In this document: positions 1 to 9,676 of the stretch, piece after piece
How the letters are laid out: the number at the start of each line of letters is the position of its first letter
How positions within the stretch are numbered: position 1 is the first letter of the stretch
Translations under genes and position numbers: made by a program
Origin: Yinghuangia seranimata
GTDB taxonomy: Bacteria; Actinomycetota; Actinomycetes; Streptomycetales; Streptomycetaceae
Direction of reading: 5' to 3'
NCBI RefSeq assembly: GCF_029953285.1
Contig: NZ_JASAOI010000012.1
Location: 1-63,787, forward strand
Length of the DNA stretch: 63,787 nt
Notes under the pieces: model-generated
Databases searched by the model: none
What the model was told of the DNA's origin: nothing
The model's input: only the letters and a program-made list of their open reading frames with translations

Positions 1-95
1 CGGGGGTGCCGGGGCGCGGCGGGCCCCCCCCGGCCGCCCCGGCCCCCCGGGGGGCCCGGGGGGGCCCCCGCGGCGCTGTTCTGGGTGACGGCGTG
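1..95. other. low-complexity G/C contig edge
   Basis: The first ~75 bases are runs of G and C (for example a seven-C run followed by alternating G/C blocks) with no codon structure shared with the adjacent gene. They look like a contig end in difficult or artefactual sequence rather than a functional element. Normal-looking sequence resumes at about position 80, just before the stop codon of the first gene. Confidence 0.6.
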
Positions 96-461
96 TCAGG
101 CGTTCGCCGGGCCGCCGACCTGGATGCCCGCCATGCGGGTCCACTCGTACTGCCCGGTCTTGACGCGCAGCGCGACGTCGTTAGGGAACTCCTCGTGCAG
201 CGTCAGGCCGGCCGCCTCGATCGCCTTGCGGGCGGTCTGCGGGTCCTTGGCGACCTGGTCGCCCCACTGGCCGTCGGCGCCGACGAGCACGATGCGGGTG
301 GCGTCGCGTCCGACGTACTCGACCACGGCGTCGGCCTGCGCGTTGCCGTCCACCGCGTGGCGGCTCGCGAAGCGCGAGAGGTTGCGGGCCAGACGGCGGA
401 CCGTGCGGTCGGCCCGGCCGTCCGCAGCCGGGGCCTCGGGAGTCTCCGTGGTGGCGGTCAT
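96..461 (-). CDS. conserved hypothetical protein upstream of heme O synthase
   Basis: A 121-residue soluble protein with an Ala/Glu-rich N-terminus and a compact C-terminal domain (about residues 20-121) mixing helices and strands; no signal peptide, membrane segment or recognisable catalytic motif. I chose the ATG at 461 because a GAGG sequence lies seven bases upstream; the in-frame GTG at 467 would sit almost on top of it. It lies 185 bp downstream of ctaB on the same strand. I recognise the type as a conserved streptomycete hypothetical protein but cannot assign a function. Codon usage is typical for the window. Confidence 0.7.
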   Translation of the reverse strand: MTATTETPEAPAADGRADRTVRRLARNLSRFASRHAVDGNAQADAVVEYVGRDATRIVLVGADGQWGDQVAKDPQTARKAIEAAGLTLHEEFPNDVALRVKTGQYEWTRMAGIQVGGPANA

Positions 462-646
462 GCTCACACCTCGCTTGGCTCTGACGTGCTCGTCGCGCTC
501 GTTCGCCGATGCGCTCGATCTTGCGCGAATGCTACCGACGAGTCATCGGTCCGGCTCCGTGGGGATGGTCACAACAGACCCGCCGCACGCCGGGACCGCC
601 GGACGACGTGGCCGCGACCGACGTATTAACCGACGTAATAGAGGTG

Positions 647-1597
647 TCAGCCGAAGATCAGCGGGTCGACCGCGACGGCGACGAACAGCAGCGTCAGGTA
701 GGTGATCGACCAGTGGAACAGCCGCATTTCCTTCAGCTTCGTGCCGGTCGTCTCGGCGTTCGCGCGGCGCTGCAGCGCGTGCGCCTCGTACAGCCACGCC
801 ACGCCGAGCACCGCGGCGGCCGCCGGGTAGAGCCAGCCGGTGTGCGCGGCGGGCCACAGCAGCATCGAGGTGGCGACCATGACCCAGCTGTAGATCACGA
901 TCTGCTTGGCGACGACCTTGTTGCCCGCGACGACCGGCAGCATCGGGACGCCCGCGTTGGCGTAGTCGTCCTTGCACTTCATCGACAGCGGCCAATAGTG
1001 CGGCGGCGTCCAGAAGAAGATGACCATGAACAGCACGAACGGCGCCCAAGCCAGCGAGTTGGTCACCGCGGTCCAGCCGATGAGGACCTGCATGCAGCCG
1101 GCGATGCCGCCCCACACGATGTTCTGCGGCGTGCGCCGCTTCAGCATCATCGTGTAGACGACCACGTAGTAGAAGATCGCCAGCACCGACAGGCCGGCCG
1201 ACAGCGGGTTCGCGAAGACCCAGAACCACGCGGTGGAGATCACGCCGAGCGCCGTCGCGAAGACCAGGCACTCGCGCGGCGACACCATCCCGGTGACCAG
1301 CGGCCGCCGCTCGGTGCGGTGCATCAGCCGGTCGATGTCCCGGTCCAGGTACATGTTGAACGCGTTGGCGCTGCCCGCGGACAGGTAGCCGCCGAAGCAC
1401 ACCGCGAGCACCAGGCCCAGGTCGGGCAGGCCCTTCGCGGCGAGGAACATGACCGGGATCGTGCTGATGAGCAGCAGCTCGATGATGCGCGGTTTCGTGA
1501 GGGCCACGAACGCGAGGACCCGGGCCACCGGCGGACGACTGCCGCGGGACGAACCCGCGAGCCCGGCCGGTCGGGATTCGACGGCTGTCACGAACAC
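647..1597 (-). CDS. ctaB: protoheme IX farnesyltransferase (heme O synthase)
   Basis: Integral membrane prenyltransferase of the UbiA superfamily that transfers a farnesyl group from farnesyl diphosphate to protoheme IX, giving heme O for cytochrome c oxidase assembly. The 316-residue protein is mostly hydrophobic helices. It carries the first Asp-rich motif in the form N-x3-D-x3-D (about residues 81-89, inside [12 protein letters not shown]) and a cytosolic loop with [12 protein letters not shown]. Family length is usual. Translation starts at GTG 1597; a second in-frame GTG lies two codons in. It diverges from the transketolase operon across a 247-bp gap, an arrangement common in actinomycetes. 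SURF1, another oxidase-assembly factor, is encoded at 29.6-30.5 kb. Confidence 0.95.
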   Translation of the reverse strand: MFVTAVESRPAGLAGSSRGSRPPVARVLAFVALTKPRIIELLLISTIPVMFLAAKGLPDLGLVLAVCFGGYLSAGSANAFNMYLDRDIDRLMHRTERRPLVTGMVSPRECLVFATALGVISTAWFWVFANPLSAGLSVLAIFYYVVVYTMMLKRRTPQNIVWGGIAGCMQVLIGWTAVTNSLAWAPFVLFMVIFFWTPPHYWPLSMKCKDDYANAGVPMLPVVAGNKVVAKQIVIYSWVMVATSMLLWPAAHTGWLYPAAAAVLGVAWLYEAHALQRRANAETTGTKLKEMRLFHWSITYLTLLFVAVAVDPLIFG

Positions 1598-1844
1598 CCC
1601 ATCAGCAGCGGTTAGGAACTAGCAGGAAACTGTAGTCCCTCGCCAATGTGCCGAAGCGCGGGGGGCATCTCCGCGCGCCGCCCGCGGACGGCCGGCGCCA
1701 CCCGACCGGACTCCTCCGCCGCGTCGACGCATCCGGGCCCCGGTAGGCTCGGCTTAGTGCCGTTTACGCCGCACGGGCGACTGGCCCGGTATTCCGGCGA
1801 CCACGGCGTTCAACCGGAGAGAACCGGAAGGAGCCCTGACAAGG

Positions 1845-3935
1845 GTGAGCACCATGCCGACCAACGACAGCAGCGCGCTGGAGTGGACCGACCTCGACAA
1901 GCGCGCGGTGGACACGGCTCGTGTCCTCGCGATGGACGCCGTGCAGAAGGTCGGCAACGGCCACCCGGGTACGGCCATGAGCCTCGCGCCGGCCGCCTAC
2001 CTCATCTGGCAGAAGCTCCTCAAGCACGACCCGACCGACCCCGACTGGGTCGGCCGCGACCGCTTCGTGCTGTCCCCCGGGCACACCAGCCTCACGCTGT
2101 ACACGCAGCTGTTCCTCTCGGGCTACGGCCTGACGCTGGACGACATGAAGGCGTTCCGCACCTGGGGCAGCCGCACCCCCGGCCACCCCGAGCACGGCCA
2201 CACCAGCGGCGTCGAGACCACCACCGGCCCGCTCGGCCAGGGCATCGCCAACGCGGTCGGCATGGCGATGGCGGCCCGTTACGAGCGCGGCCTGTTCGAC
2301 CCCGAGGCCGAGGCCGGCACGTCGCCGTTCGACCACACCATCTGGGCCATCGTCTCCGACGGCGACCTGGAGGAGGGCATCTCGGCGGAGGCCAGCTCGC
2401 TGGCCGGCCACCAGAAGCTCGGCAACCTCGTCGCGGTGTACGACGACAACCACATCTCGATCGAGGGCGACACCGAGACGGCGTTCAGCGAGGACGTCCT
2501 CAAGCGCTACGAGGCGTACGGCTGGCACACCCTGCGCGTCGAGCCGCTGCCGAACGGCGACATCGACGTCGAGGCGCTGTACGCCGCGCTGCGCGCCGGC
2601 CAGGCCGAGACCGACCGCCCGACGATGATCGGCATGCGCACCACCATCGCGTGGCCCGCGCCCAACGCGCAGAACACCGCGAAGGCGCACGGCTCCGCGC
2701 TCGGCGCCGACGAGATCGCCGCCACCAAGAAGATCCTCGGCTTCGACCCCGAGCAGAGCTTCGAGGTCGCCGACGACGTGCTCGCGCACGCCCGCCTGGT
2801 CGTCGACCGCGGCCGCGCCGCCCGCGCCGTGTGGGACAAGCAGCTCGACGCGTGGCGCACCGCCAACCCCGAGCGCGCCGCGGTCCTCGCCCGGGTCGCC
2901 AAGCGCCAGCTGCCCGACGGCTGGGAGAAGGCCCTCCCGTCGTTCGAGACCGGCAAGGCGATGGCCACGCGCAAGGCGTCCGGCAAGGTGCTGGAGGAGC
3001 TCGGCGCGATCATCCCCGAGCTGTGGGGCGGCAGCGCCGACCTGGCCGAGTCGAACAACACCACGATCGACGAGTCCAGCTCGTTCCTGCCCGCGGGCAA
3101 CCCGCTGAAGTCGGCCGACCCGTACGGCCGCACGATCCACTTCGGCATCCGCGAGCACGCCATGGGCTCGACCATGAACGGCATCGCGCTGCACGGCGGC
3201 ACCCGCGTGTACGGCGGCACCTTCCTGGTGTTCTCCGACTACATGCGCCCCGCGGTGCGCCTGGCCGCGCTCATGAAGCTGCCGGTCACCTACGTGTGGA
3301 CGCACGACTCGATCGGCCTCGGCGAGGACGGCCCGACCCACCAGCCGGTCGAGCACATCGCCGCGCTGCGCGCCATCCCGGGCCTGGACGTCGTCCGCCC
3401 GGCGGACGCCAACGAGGTCGCCGTCGCGTGGCGCACGATCCTGTCGCACACCGACCGCCCGGCCGGCATCCTGCTCACCCGCCAGGACGTCCCGACGTTC
3501 GACCGCGACGACCACAACAGCGCCGACGGCACCGCCAAGGGCGGCTACGTGCTGGCCGAGGCGTCCAGCGGCCTGCCGCAGGTCGTGCTCATCGGCACCG
3601 GCTCCGAGGTGCAGCTGGCGATGGCCGCCCGCGAGACCCTGGAGTCCGAGGGCGTCCCGACCCGCGTCGTGTCGATGCCGTGCGTCGAGTGGTTCAACGC
3701 GCAGGACCAGTCCTACCGCGAGCACGTGCTGCCGCCGGCCGTGAAGGCGCGCGTCTCGGTCGAGGCCGGCATCGCGCTGGGCTGGCGCGAGCTGGTCGGC
3801 GACGCGGGCAAGAGCGTGTCCCTGGAGCACTTCGGCGCGTCCGCGGACTTCAAGACGCTGTTCTCCGAGTTCGGGATCACCGCCGAGGCCGTCGTGACCG
3901 CCGCGCGGGAATCCCTGCGCAGCGCGTCGGCTTGA
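1845..3935 (+). CDS. tkt: transketolase
   Basis: Thiamine-diphosphate enzyme of the non-oxidative pentose phosphate pathway moving two-carbon units between ketose and aldose phosphates. The 696-residue protein has the expected order: N-terminal TPP pyrophosphate domain with NGHPGTAMSLAP and the SDGDLEEG motif followed by the DDNHISI segment, pyrimidine-binding domain with FGIREHAMGS, and C-terminal domain. Length fits the family. Start GTG 1845 is preceded by GGAAGGAG about twelve bases upstream; ATG 1854 is an alternative with longer spacing. It heads the carbon-metabolism block and is followed 36 bp later by transaldolase. Confidence 0.96.
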   Translation: MSTMPTNDSSALEWTDLDKRAVDTARVLAMDAVQKVGNGHPGTAMSLAPAAYLIWQKLLKHDPTDPDWVGRDRFVLSPGHTSLTLYTQLFLSGYGLTLDDMKAFRTWGSRTPGHPEHGHTSGVETTTGPLGQGIANAVGMAMAARYERGLFDPEAEAGTSPFDHTIWAIVSDGDLEEGISAEASSLAGHQKLGNLVAVYDDNHISIEGDTETAFSEDVLKRYEAYGWHTLRVEPLPNGDIDVEALYAALRAGQAETDRPTMIGMRTTIAWPAPNAQNTAKAHGSALGADEIAATKKILGFDPEQSFEVADDVLAHARLVVDRGRAARAVWDKQLDAWRTANPERAAVLARVAKRQLPDGWEKALPSFETGKAMATRKASGKVLEELGAIIPELWGGSADLAESNNTTIDESSSFLPAGNPLKSADPYGRTIHFGIREHAMGSTMNGIALHGGTRVYGGTFLVFSDYMRPAVRLAALMKLPVTYVWTHDSIGLGEDGPTHQPVEHIAALRAIPGLDVVRPADANEVAVAWRTILSHTDRPAGILLTRQDVPTFDRDDHNSADGTAKGGYVLAEASSGLPQVVLIGTGSEVQLAMAARETLESEGVPTRVVSMPCVEWFNAQDQSYREHVLPPAVKARVSVEAGIALGWRELVGDAGKSVSLEHFGASADFKTLFSEFGITAEAVVTAARESLRSASA

Positions 3936-3971
3936 GCCGGATACACACACAAGAACAGAGGAGCGAACGTC

Positions 3972-5081
3972 ATGACGGACAACCTCCGTCGCCTCTCCGC
4001 TGAGGGCGTGGCGATCTGGCTCGACGACCTGAGCCGGGCCCGCCTCGACTCGGGCAACCTTGCCGAGCTGGTCCGCGAGAAGGAGATCGTCGGCGTCACC
4101 ACCAACCCGGCGATCTTCCAGAAGGCCATCTCCGGCAAGGACGACTACAACGACCAGCTGCGCGACCTCGCGGTGCGCGGCGTCACGGTCGACGAGGCCG
4201 TGCGGATGATGACGGCGGCCGACGTGCGCCGCGCGTGCGACGTCCTCAAGCCGGTCTTCGTGGCGAGCAACCACGTCGACGGCCGGGTCTCCATCGAGGT
4301 CGACCCGCGCCTGGCGCACAAGACGGAGCCGACGGTCGCCGAGGCCCGCCAGCTGTGGTGGCTCGTCGACCGCCGCAACCTGCTCATCAAGATCCCCGCG
4401 ACGGAGGCCGGCCTGCCCGCGATCTCCGCGGTGATCGCCGAGGGCATCAGCGTCAACGTCACGCTGATCTTCTCGCTCGAGCGGTACAAGGCCGTCATGG
4501 ACGCCTACCTGACGGGTCTCGAGCAGGCCAAGGCCGCCGGGCACAACCTGGCCGAGATCGAGTCGGTCGCGTCGTTCTTCGTCTCCCGCGTGGACACCGA
4601 GATCGACGCGCGGCTCGACAAGATCGGCTCGGACGAGGCCAAGGCGCTGCGCGGCAAGGCGGCGCTCGCCAACGCGCGGCTCGCGTACGAGGCGTACGAA
4701 GAGGTCGTCGCGTCCGACCGCTGGCAGGCCCTGGCGGCCGCCGGCGCCAACCCGCAGCGCCCGCTGTGGGCGTCGACCGGCGTCAAGGACCCGGCTTACA
4801 AGCCGACCCTGTACGTCGACGACCTGGTCGTGCGCGGCACCGTGAACACCATGCCGGAGGCCACCCTGGACGCGGTCGCCGCGTCCGGCGAGATCACCGG
4901 CGACGCGGTGCACGGCACCTACGACCGGTCCCGCGCGGAGCTGGCCGCCCTCGAAGCGGTCGGCGTCTCGTACGACGAGGTCGTGCAGCTGCTCGAGGAC
5001 GAGGGCGTCGAGAAGTTCGAGACCTCGTGGAACGAGCTGCTCGCCTCCGTGCAGGCCGAGTTGGACCGGCTGCGCCCGTAA
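3972..5081 (+). CDS. tal: transaldolase
   Basis: Transfers dihydroxyacetone units between sedoheptulose 7-phosphate and glyceraldehyde 3-phosphate via a Schiff base. At 369 residues it matches the longer actinobacterial/cyanobacterial type rather than the ~316-residue enterobacterial form. The active-site lysine lies in [15 protein letters not shown] (about residues 137-151). Other family segments include GVTTNPAIF near the N-terminus and [17 protein letters not shown] start follows GAGGAG with a good spacing. Probably co-transcribed with tkt; a strong hairpin 15 bases after the stop may end or attenuate the transcript before pgi. Confidence 0.95.
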   Translation: MTDNLRRLSAEGVAIWLDDLSRARLDSGNLAELVREKEIVGVTTNPAIFQKAISGKDDYNDQLRDLAVRGVTVDEAVRMMTAADVRRACDVLKPVFVASNHVDGRVSIEVDPRLAHKTEPTVAEARQLWWLVDRRNLLIKIPATEAGLPAISAVIAEGISVNVTLIFSLERYKAVMDAYLTGLEQAKAAGHNLAEIESVASFFVSRVDTEIDARLDKIGSDEAKALRGKAALANARLAYEAYEEVVASDRWQALAAAGANPQRPLWASTGVKDPAYKPTLYVDDLVVRGTVNTMPEATLDAVAASGEITGDAVHGTYDRSRAELAALEAVGVSYDEVVQLLEDEGVEKFETSWNELLASVQAELDRLRP

Positions 5082-5096
5082 CCGGCGCCGCACCAC

Positions 5097-5123
5097 CGCG
5101 TCCTGACCCCTCATCAGGACGCG
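5097..5123 (+). terminator. hairpin after tal
   Basis: Perfect 10-bp inverted repeat CGCGTCCTGA / TCAGGACGCG separated by a 7-base loop, starting 15 bases after the transaldolase stop codon. There is no U-run after it, which is usual for high-GC actinomycete terminators. It may be a full or partial terminator between tkt-tal and the pgi operon. Confidence 0.6.
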
Positions 5124-5165
5124 TCACATAGCAACCGCAGTACTTTGCAGCACCCGCAACACCCC

Positions 5166-5217
5166 TTCTCGGGGCGGCCGGCCGCAGGTCACCCGAACGG
5201 CCGCGCCGCCCCGAGAA
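5166..5217 (+). promoter_or_regulatory. long leader stem-loop upstream of pgi
   Basis: Arms TTCTCGGGGCGGC (5166-5178) and GCCGCCCCGAGAA (5205-5217) pair perfectly over 13 bp. The enclosed 26 bases can extend the helix by another six pairs (CGGCCG with CGGCCG) across a one-base bulge, leaving a 13-base apical loop. The structure ends 60 bases before the pgi start and is the second hairpin in the tal-pgi gap. It could be a terminator, an attenuator or a leader element; the sequence alone does not decide. Confidence 0.5.
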
Positions 5218-5277
5218 ATCCACGCAATCAGGGCATGATTTCAGCAGACTCCAAAACCACAGGAGGGCTGACCGCCC

Positions 5278-6975
5278 GTGCAACACGCATTCGAACGCGT
5301 GACCGCCGGCGGCGTGGACGTCACCGTTTCCGGTGACCTCGTCCAGGCCACGGCAGTGCGCGACGCCATGGCGTCGCAGGTCGCCGACAAGGTCCCGGCG
5401 CGGCTGACCGCGTCGGACCCGACGCTTTGGGGTCCGGACGCCGAGTCCGAGGCCGCCATCCGGCTCGGCTGGGTCGACCTCCCCGCGTCGTCCCGCGCCC
5501 TGCTCCCGCAGCTCGCTGAACTCCGCGAGAGCGTCCAGGCCGAGGGCCTCGACCACGTCGTGCTCGCCGGGATGGGCGGCTCGTCGCTCGCCCCCGAGGT
5601 CATCGCCGCCACCTACGGCAGGCCGCTGACCGTCCTCGACACCACCGACGCCGACCAGGTGCGCCGCGCCCTCGCGGACCGCGTCGCGCGCACCGTCATC
5701 GTGGTCGCCAGCAAGTCCGGCGGCACCATCGAGACCGACAGCCACCGGCGCGCGTTCGAGCAGGCCTTCCGCGACGCGGGCCTCACGCCCGACCAGATCG
5801 CCGCGCGGATCGTCGTCGTCACCGACCCCGGCTCGCCGCTGGAGAAGTCCGCCCGCGAGGCCGGCTACACCGTCGTGCTCGCCGACCCGAACGTCGGCGG
5901 CCGCTACTCGGCGCTCACCGCGTTCGGCCTGGTGCCCAGCGCGCTCGCCGGCGTTGACGTCGCCCGGCTGCTCGACGACGCGGCGGCCCTCGCCCCCGCG
6001 CTGTCCGGCAACGACGACAACCCCGGCCTGGTGCTCGGCGCCGCGCTCGGCGCGGCCGCCGTGGCGGGCCGCGACAAGCTGGTGCTGGCCGACGCGGCCG
6101 GATCCGGCATCGTCGGCTTCGGCGACTGGGCCGAGCAGCTGATCGCCGAGTCCACCGGCAAGCTGGCCCGCGGCATCCTGCCGGTCGTCGTCGAGGGCAC
6201 CGACGCCCCCGGCTTCACGGGCGCCGGCGGCGACGCCGTCCTCGCGAGCACCGGCGACGGCGGCGCGCAGGGCTGCGACGTCTGCGACGTCGACGTGCGC
6301 GGCCCGCTCGGCGCGCAGTTCCTGCTCTGGGAGTACGCCACCGCGGTCGCCGGCCGGATCATCGGCATCGACCCGTTCGACCAGCCCAACGTCCAGGAGT
6401 CCAAGGACAACACCAGCGCGCTGCTCACCGCGCTGGAGAGCGACGGCGCACTGCCCGAGGGCGACCCCGCCTTCGTGGACGGGGTGATCGCGGTCTACGG
6501 CGACGCCGCGCTGCTGGACGGCGCCACCACCGCCGCCGACGCGGTGCGCGCGCTGCTCGCGACCGTCCCCGAGAACGGCTACCTGGCCGTCATGGCGTAC
6601 CTCGACCGGTTCGCCGACAGCACCGCGCCGCAGCTGCGGCCGCTGCTCGCCGAGGCGCTCGGCGACCGGCAGGTCACCTTCGGCTGGGCGCCGCGGTTCC
6701 TGCACTCCACCGGGCAGTTCCACAAGGGCGGACCGCGCGTCGGCGCGTTCCTGCAGGTCACCGGCGAGGTGACCGAGGACCTGCCGGTGGCGGGCCGCCC
6801 GTACACCTTCGCGCAGCTGCAGCGCGCCCAGGCGCTCGGCGACCTCGGCGCCCTCGGCAAGCGTGAGCGCCCCGTGCTGCGGCTGCACCTGCTGGACGCC
6901 GCCGAGGGGCTCGCCGAACTCCTCGCCGACGTCCGCGCGCTTCCCGCCGCGTCCCCTGCCGGAGGTACCGCATGA
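5278..6975 (+). CDS. pgi: glucose-6-phosphate isomerase
   Basis: Interconverts glucose 6-phosphate and fructose 6-phosphate, linking glycolysis with the oxidative pentose phosphate genes that follow. The 565-residue protein has two SIS-type sugar-phosphate lobes: MGGSSLAPE (about 100-110) with SKSGGTIETD, and a second lobe with NVQESKDNTSA and the C-terminal HSTGQFHKGGP segment. This is the form usually found next to zwf in actinomycetes. GTG 5278 is preceded by AGGAGG. The stop overlaps the zwf start by four bases (ATGA), indicating translational coupling within pgi-zwf-opcA-pgl. Confidence 0.93.
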   Translation: MQHAFERVTAGGVDVTVSGDLVQATAVRDAMASQVADKVPARLTASDPTLWGPDAESEAAIRLGWVDLPASSRALLPQLAELRESVQAEGLDHVVLAGMGGSSLAPEVIAATYGRPLTVLDTTDADQVRRALADRVARTVIVVASKSGGTIETDSHRRAFEQAFRDAGLTPDQIAARIVVVTDPGSPLEKSAREAGYTVVLADPNVGGRYSALTAFGLVPSALAGVDVARLLDDAAALAPALSGNDDNPGLVLGAALGAAAVAGRDKLVLADAAGSGIVGFGDWAEQLIAESTGKLARGILPVVVEGTDAPGFTGAGGDAVLASTGDGGAQGCDVCDVDVRGPLGAQFLLWEYATAVAGRIIGIDPFDQPNVQESKDNTSALLTALESDGALPEGDPAFVDGVIAVYGDAALLDGATTAADAVRALLATVPENGYLAVMAYLDRFADSTAPQLRPLLAEALGDRQVTFGWAPRFLHSTGQFHKGGPRVGAFLQVTGEVTEDLPVAGRPYTFAQLQRAQALGDLGALGKRERPVLRLHLLDAAEGLAELLADVRALPAASPAGGTA

Positions 6976-8516
6976 CCCGCGTTCCCACGGGGTGGCCCAA
7001 CAACCCGCTGCGCGACCCCCAGGACCGCCGCCTGCCGCGCATCGCCGGCCCGTCCGGGCTCGTGATCTTCGGCGTGACCGGCGACCTGAGCCGCAAGAAG
7101 CTCATGCCGGCCATCTACGACCTCGCCAACCGCGGCCTGCTGCCGCCGGGCTTCGCGCTCACCGGCTTCGCCCGCCGAGACTGGGCCGACGAGGACTTCG
7201 GGCAGGTGGTGTACGACGCGGTCAAGCAGCACGCGCGCACCCCCTTCCGCGAGGAGGTCTGGCGCCAGCTGTCCGAGGGCTTCCGGTTCGTCCAGGGCGA
7301 CTTCGACGACGACGACGCGTTCGACCATCTCCGCCGCACCATCGTCGAGCTGGACGAGAAGCAGGGCACGCACGGCAACCACGCCTTCTACCTGTCCGTG
7401 CCGCCGAAGTTCTTCCCGGTCGTCGTCGCGCAGCTGAAGAAGCACGGCCTCGCCGACCCGCCGCACCCCGACTCGTGGCGCCGCGCGGTCATCGAGAAGC
7501 CGTTCGGCCGCGACATGGCGACCGCGGTCAAGCTGAACAACGTGGTCGACGAGGTCTTCCCGCCCGAGGCGGTCTTCCGCATCGACCACTACCTGGGCAA
7601 GGAGACCGTCCAGAACATCCTGGCGCTGCGCTTCGCCAACACGATGTTCGAACCGCTGTGGAACCGCTCGTACGTCGACCACGTGCAGATCACCATGGCC
7701 GAGGACATCGGCATCGGCGGCCGCGCGGGCTACTACGACGGCATCGGCGCGGCGCGCGACGTCATCCAGAACCACCTGCTCCAGCTCCTCGCGCTCACCG
7801 CGATGGAGGAGCCGCTGTCGTTCGACGCCGACGCGCTGGTCGCCGAGAAGCTCAAGGTGCTCAACTCCATCAAGCTGCCCGAGGACCTGGGCCGGCACAC
7901 CGTGCGCGCCCAGTACGCGGCCGGCTGGCAGGGCGGCGAGAAGGTCGTCGGCTACCTGGAGGAGGACGGCATCTCGCCGACCTCGCGCACCGACACCTAC
8001 GCCGCGATCAAGCTGGAGATCGAGAACCGCCGCTGGGCGGGCGTCCCGTTCTACCTGCGCACCGGCAAGCGCCTCGGGCGCCGCGTCACCGAGATCGCGG
8101 TCGTCTTCCAGCGCGCGCCCCACCTGCCGTTCGACGAGACCGCCACCGAAGAGCTCGGGCAGAACGCCCTGGTCATCCGCGTCCAGCCGGACGAGGGCAT
8201 GACGGTGCGGTTCGGCTCGAAGGTGCCGGGTACCGCGATGGAGGTGCGGGACGTCAACATGGACTTCGCCTACGGCGAGTCCTTCACCGAGTCGAGCCCC
8301 GAGGCGTACGAGCGCCTCCTGCTCGACGTCCTGCTCGGCGACGCCCCGCTGTTCCCGCGCTGGGAGGAGGTCGAGGCGTCCTGGAAGATCCTCGACCCCA
8401 TCGAGAAGTACTGGGACAAGCACGGAAAGCCGGACACCTACGTGTCCGGGACCTGGGGCCCCGAGGCCGCCGACGAGATGCTCGCACGTGACGGACGGAG
8501 CTGGCGCCGCCCATGA
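6972..8516 (+). CDS. zwf: glucose-6-phosphate 1-dehydrogenase
   Basis: First, NADPH-generating step of the oxidative pentose phosphate pathway. The 514-residue protein has the N-terminal nucleotide-binding motif FGVTGDLSRKK and the catalytic substrate motif RIDHYLGKE, followed by the usual C-terminal alpha/beta domain. Length is normal. It starts within the pgi stop (ATGA) and ends overlapping opcA by four bases, so the four genes form a coupled operon. Partner OpcA is known in actinobacteria as an assembly or activation factor for this enzyme. Confidence 0.96.
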   Translation: MTRVPTGWPNNPLRDPQDRRLPRIAGPSGLVIFGVTGDLSRKKLMPAIYDLANRGLLPPGFALTGFARRDWADEDFGQVVYDAVKQHARTPFREEVWRQLSEGFRFVQGDFDDDDAFDHLRRTIVELDEKQGTHGNHAFYLSVPPKFFPVVVAQLKKHGLADPPHPDSWRRAVIEKPFGRDMATAVKLNNVVDEVFPPEAVFRIDHYLGKETVQNILALRFANTMFEPLWNRSYVDHVQITMAEDIGIGGRAGYYDGIGAARDVIQNHLLQLLALTAMEEPLSFDADALVAEKLKVLNSIKLPEDLGRHTVRAQYAAGWQGGEKVVGYLEEDGISPTSRTDTYAAIKLEIENRRWAGVPFYLRTGKRLGRRVTEIAVVFQRAPHLPFDETATEELGQNALVIRVQPDEGMTVRFGSKVPGTAMEVRDVNMDFAYGESFTESSPEAYERLLLDVLLGDAPLFPRWEEVEASWKILDPIEKYWDKHGKPDTYVSGTWGPEAADEMLARDGRSWRRP

Positions 8517-9676
8517 TGATCGACCTGACCGACACGAAGTCCAGTGCCGTGAACGCGGCCCTGGTGGACGCCCGGCACGCCATCGGCTCGCCGGCCCTCG
8601 GCATGGTGCTCACCCTCGTCATCGTCACCGACGAGAGCAACCAGTACGACGCGATGAAGGCCGCCACCGAGGCGGCCCGCGAGCACCCCTCGCGCATCCT
8701 CGTCGTCATCGGCCGTCCCGGCGCGGACATCACGCCGCGCCTGGACGCCGAGGTGCGGGTCGGCGACGTCGGCGCGGGCGAGACCGTCGTCCTGCGCCTG
8801 CACGGCGAACTCGCCGAGCACGCCGAGTCCGTGGTGCTCCCGCTGCTGCTGCCCGACGCGCCCGTCGTCGTGTGGTGGCCGGGCGCCGCGCCCGAGACCG
8901 CCAGCAAGGACCCGCTCGGCGTGCTCGCGCAGCGCCGCATCACCGACGCCGTCGCCGCGCCGCGGCGCCCCGACTGGCTGGAGATCCGCGCGTCCGGCTA
9001 CGTGCCGGGCGACACCGACCTGGCCTGGACCCGCACCACCACGTGGCGCAGCCTGCTGGCCGCCGCGCTCGACCAGCGCTACGAGAAGATCTCGTCCGCG
9101 GCCGTCGAGGCCAAGGCCGGCAACCCGAGCGCGGAGCTGCTGGCGCTGTGGCTGTCCGACCGGCTCGGCGTGCCCGTCGAACGGGTCGTCTCGGCCGGCC
9201 CCGGCATCACCGCGGTCAAGCTGGTGACGGTCGGCGGCGACATCGCCATCACCCGGCCGGACGGCGTGCTGGCCACGCTGACCACGCCGGGCCAGCCCGA
9301 CCGGCACGTGGCGCTCAAGCGCCGCGACGCCGCCGAGCTGATCGCCGAGGAACTGCGCCGGCTCGACCCGGACGACGTGTACGCGGCGACGCTCGCGCAC
9401 GCGGCGCACGAGGCCAGGAACACCGCGTCCACGGCGGCGAAGCAGGCGGAGGCGCACGAGTCCGCGACCGTCGCGGTCACCGCGGTGCCGGGCAGCTCGA
9501 CGCTGGCCGAGTCGGCGGACGAGGCGGCGAAGCCCGCCACGACCGGCCGCACCGGCCGTTCCAGCGCGAGCTCGGCGGCGGGCTCGCGGTCCGGCGCCAC
9601 GGCGGCGAAGAAGACCGCCAAGCGGACCGCCGCGCCGCGCAAGCGCACCGGCGGCACGTCGGGCGGCGGCAAGTGA
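8513..9676 (+). CDS. opcA: G6P dehydrogenase assembly protein OpcA
   Basis: OpcA-family protein that promotes assembly or activity of Zwf in cyanobacteria and actinobacteria. Residues 1-305 form the conserved globular region (for example LLLPDAPVVVWWPG, and the segment PDRHVALKRRDAAELIAEEL, about 260-280). Residues ~306-387 are an Ala/Ser/Thr/Lys-rich, probably disordered, basic tail ending in KKTAKRTAAPRKRTGG, reminiscent of nucleic-acid-binding or anionic-surface-binding tails. Tandem ATG codons lie at 8513 and 8516, overlapping the zwf stop; the stop overlaps pgl. Confidence 0.93.
   Translation: MMIDLTDTKSSAVNAALVDARHAIGSPALGMVLTLVIVTDESNQYDAMKAATEAAREHPSRILVVIGRPGADITPRLDAEVRVGDVGAGETVVLRLHGELAEHAESVVLPLLLPDAPVVVWWPGAAPETASKDPLGVLAQRRITDAVAAPRRPDWLEIRASGYVPGDTDLAWTRTTTWRSLLAAALDQRYEKISSAAVEAKAGNPSAELLALWLSDRLGVPVERVVSAGPGITAVKLVTVGGDIAITRPDGVLATLTTPGQPDRHVALKRRDAAELIAEELRRLDPDDVYAATLAHAAHEARNTASTAAKQAEAHESATVAVTAVPGSSTLAESADEAAKPATTGRTGRSSASSAAGSRSGATAAKKTAKRTAAPRKRTGGTSGGGK

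Noticed and set aside
1764-5114. Very long open frame opposite tkt and tal (over 1,100 codons)
   Set aside because: It is the antisense shadow of two well-identified genes; its product is Arg/Gly/Ala/Val-biased without domains, as expected from high-GC complementary strands.
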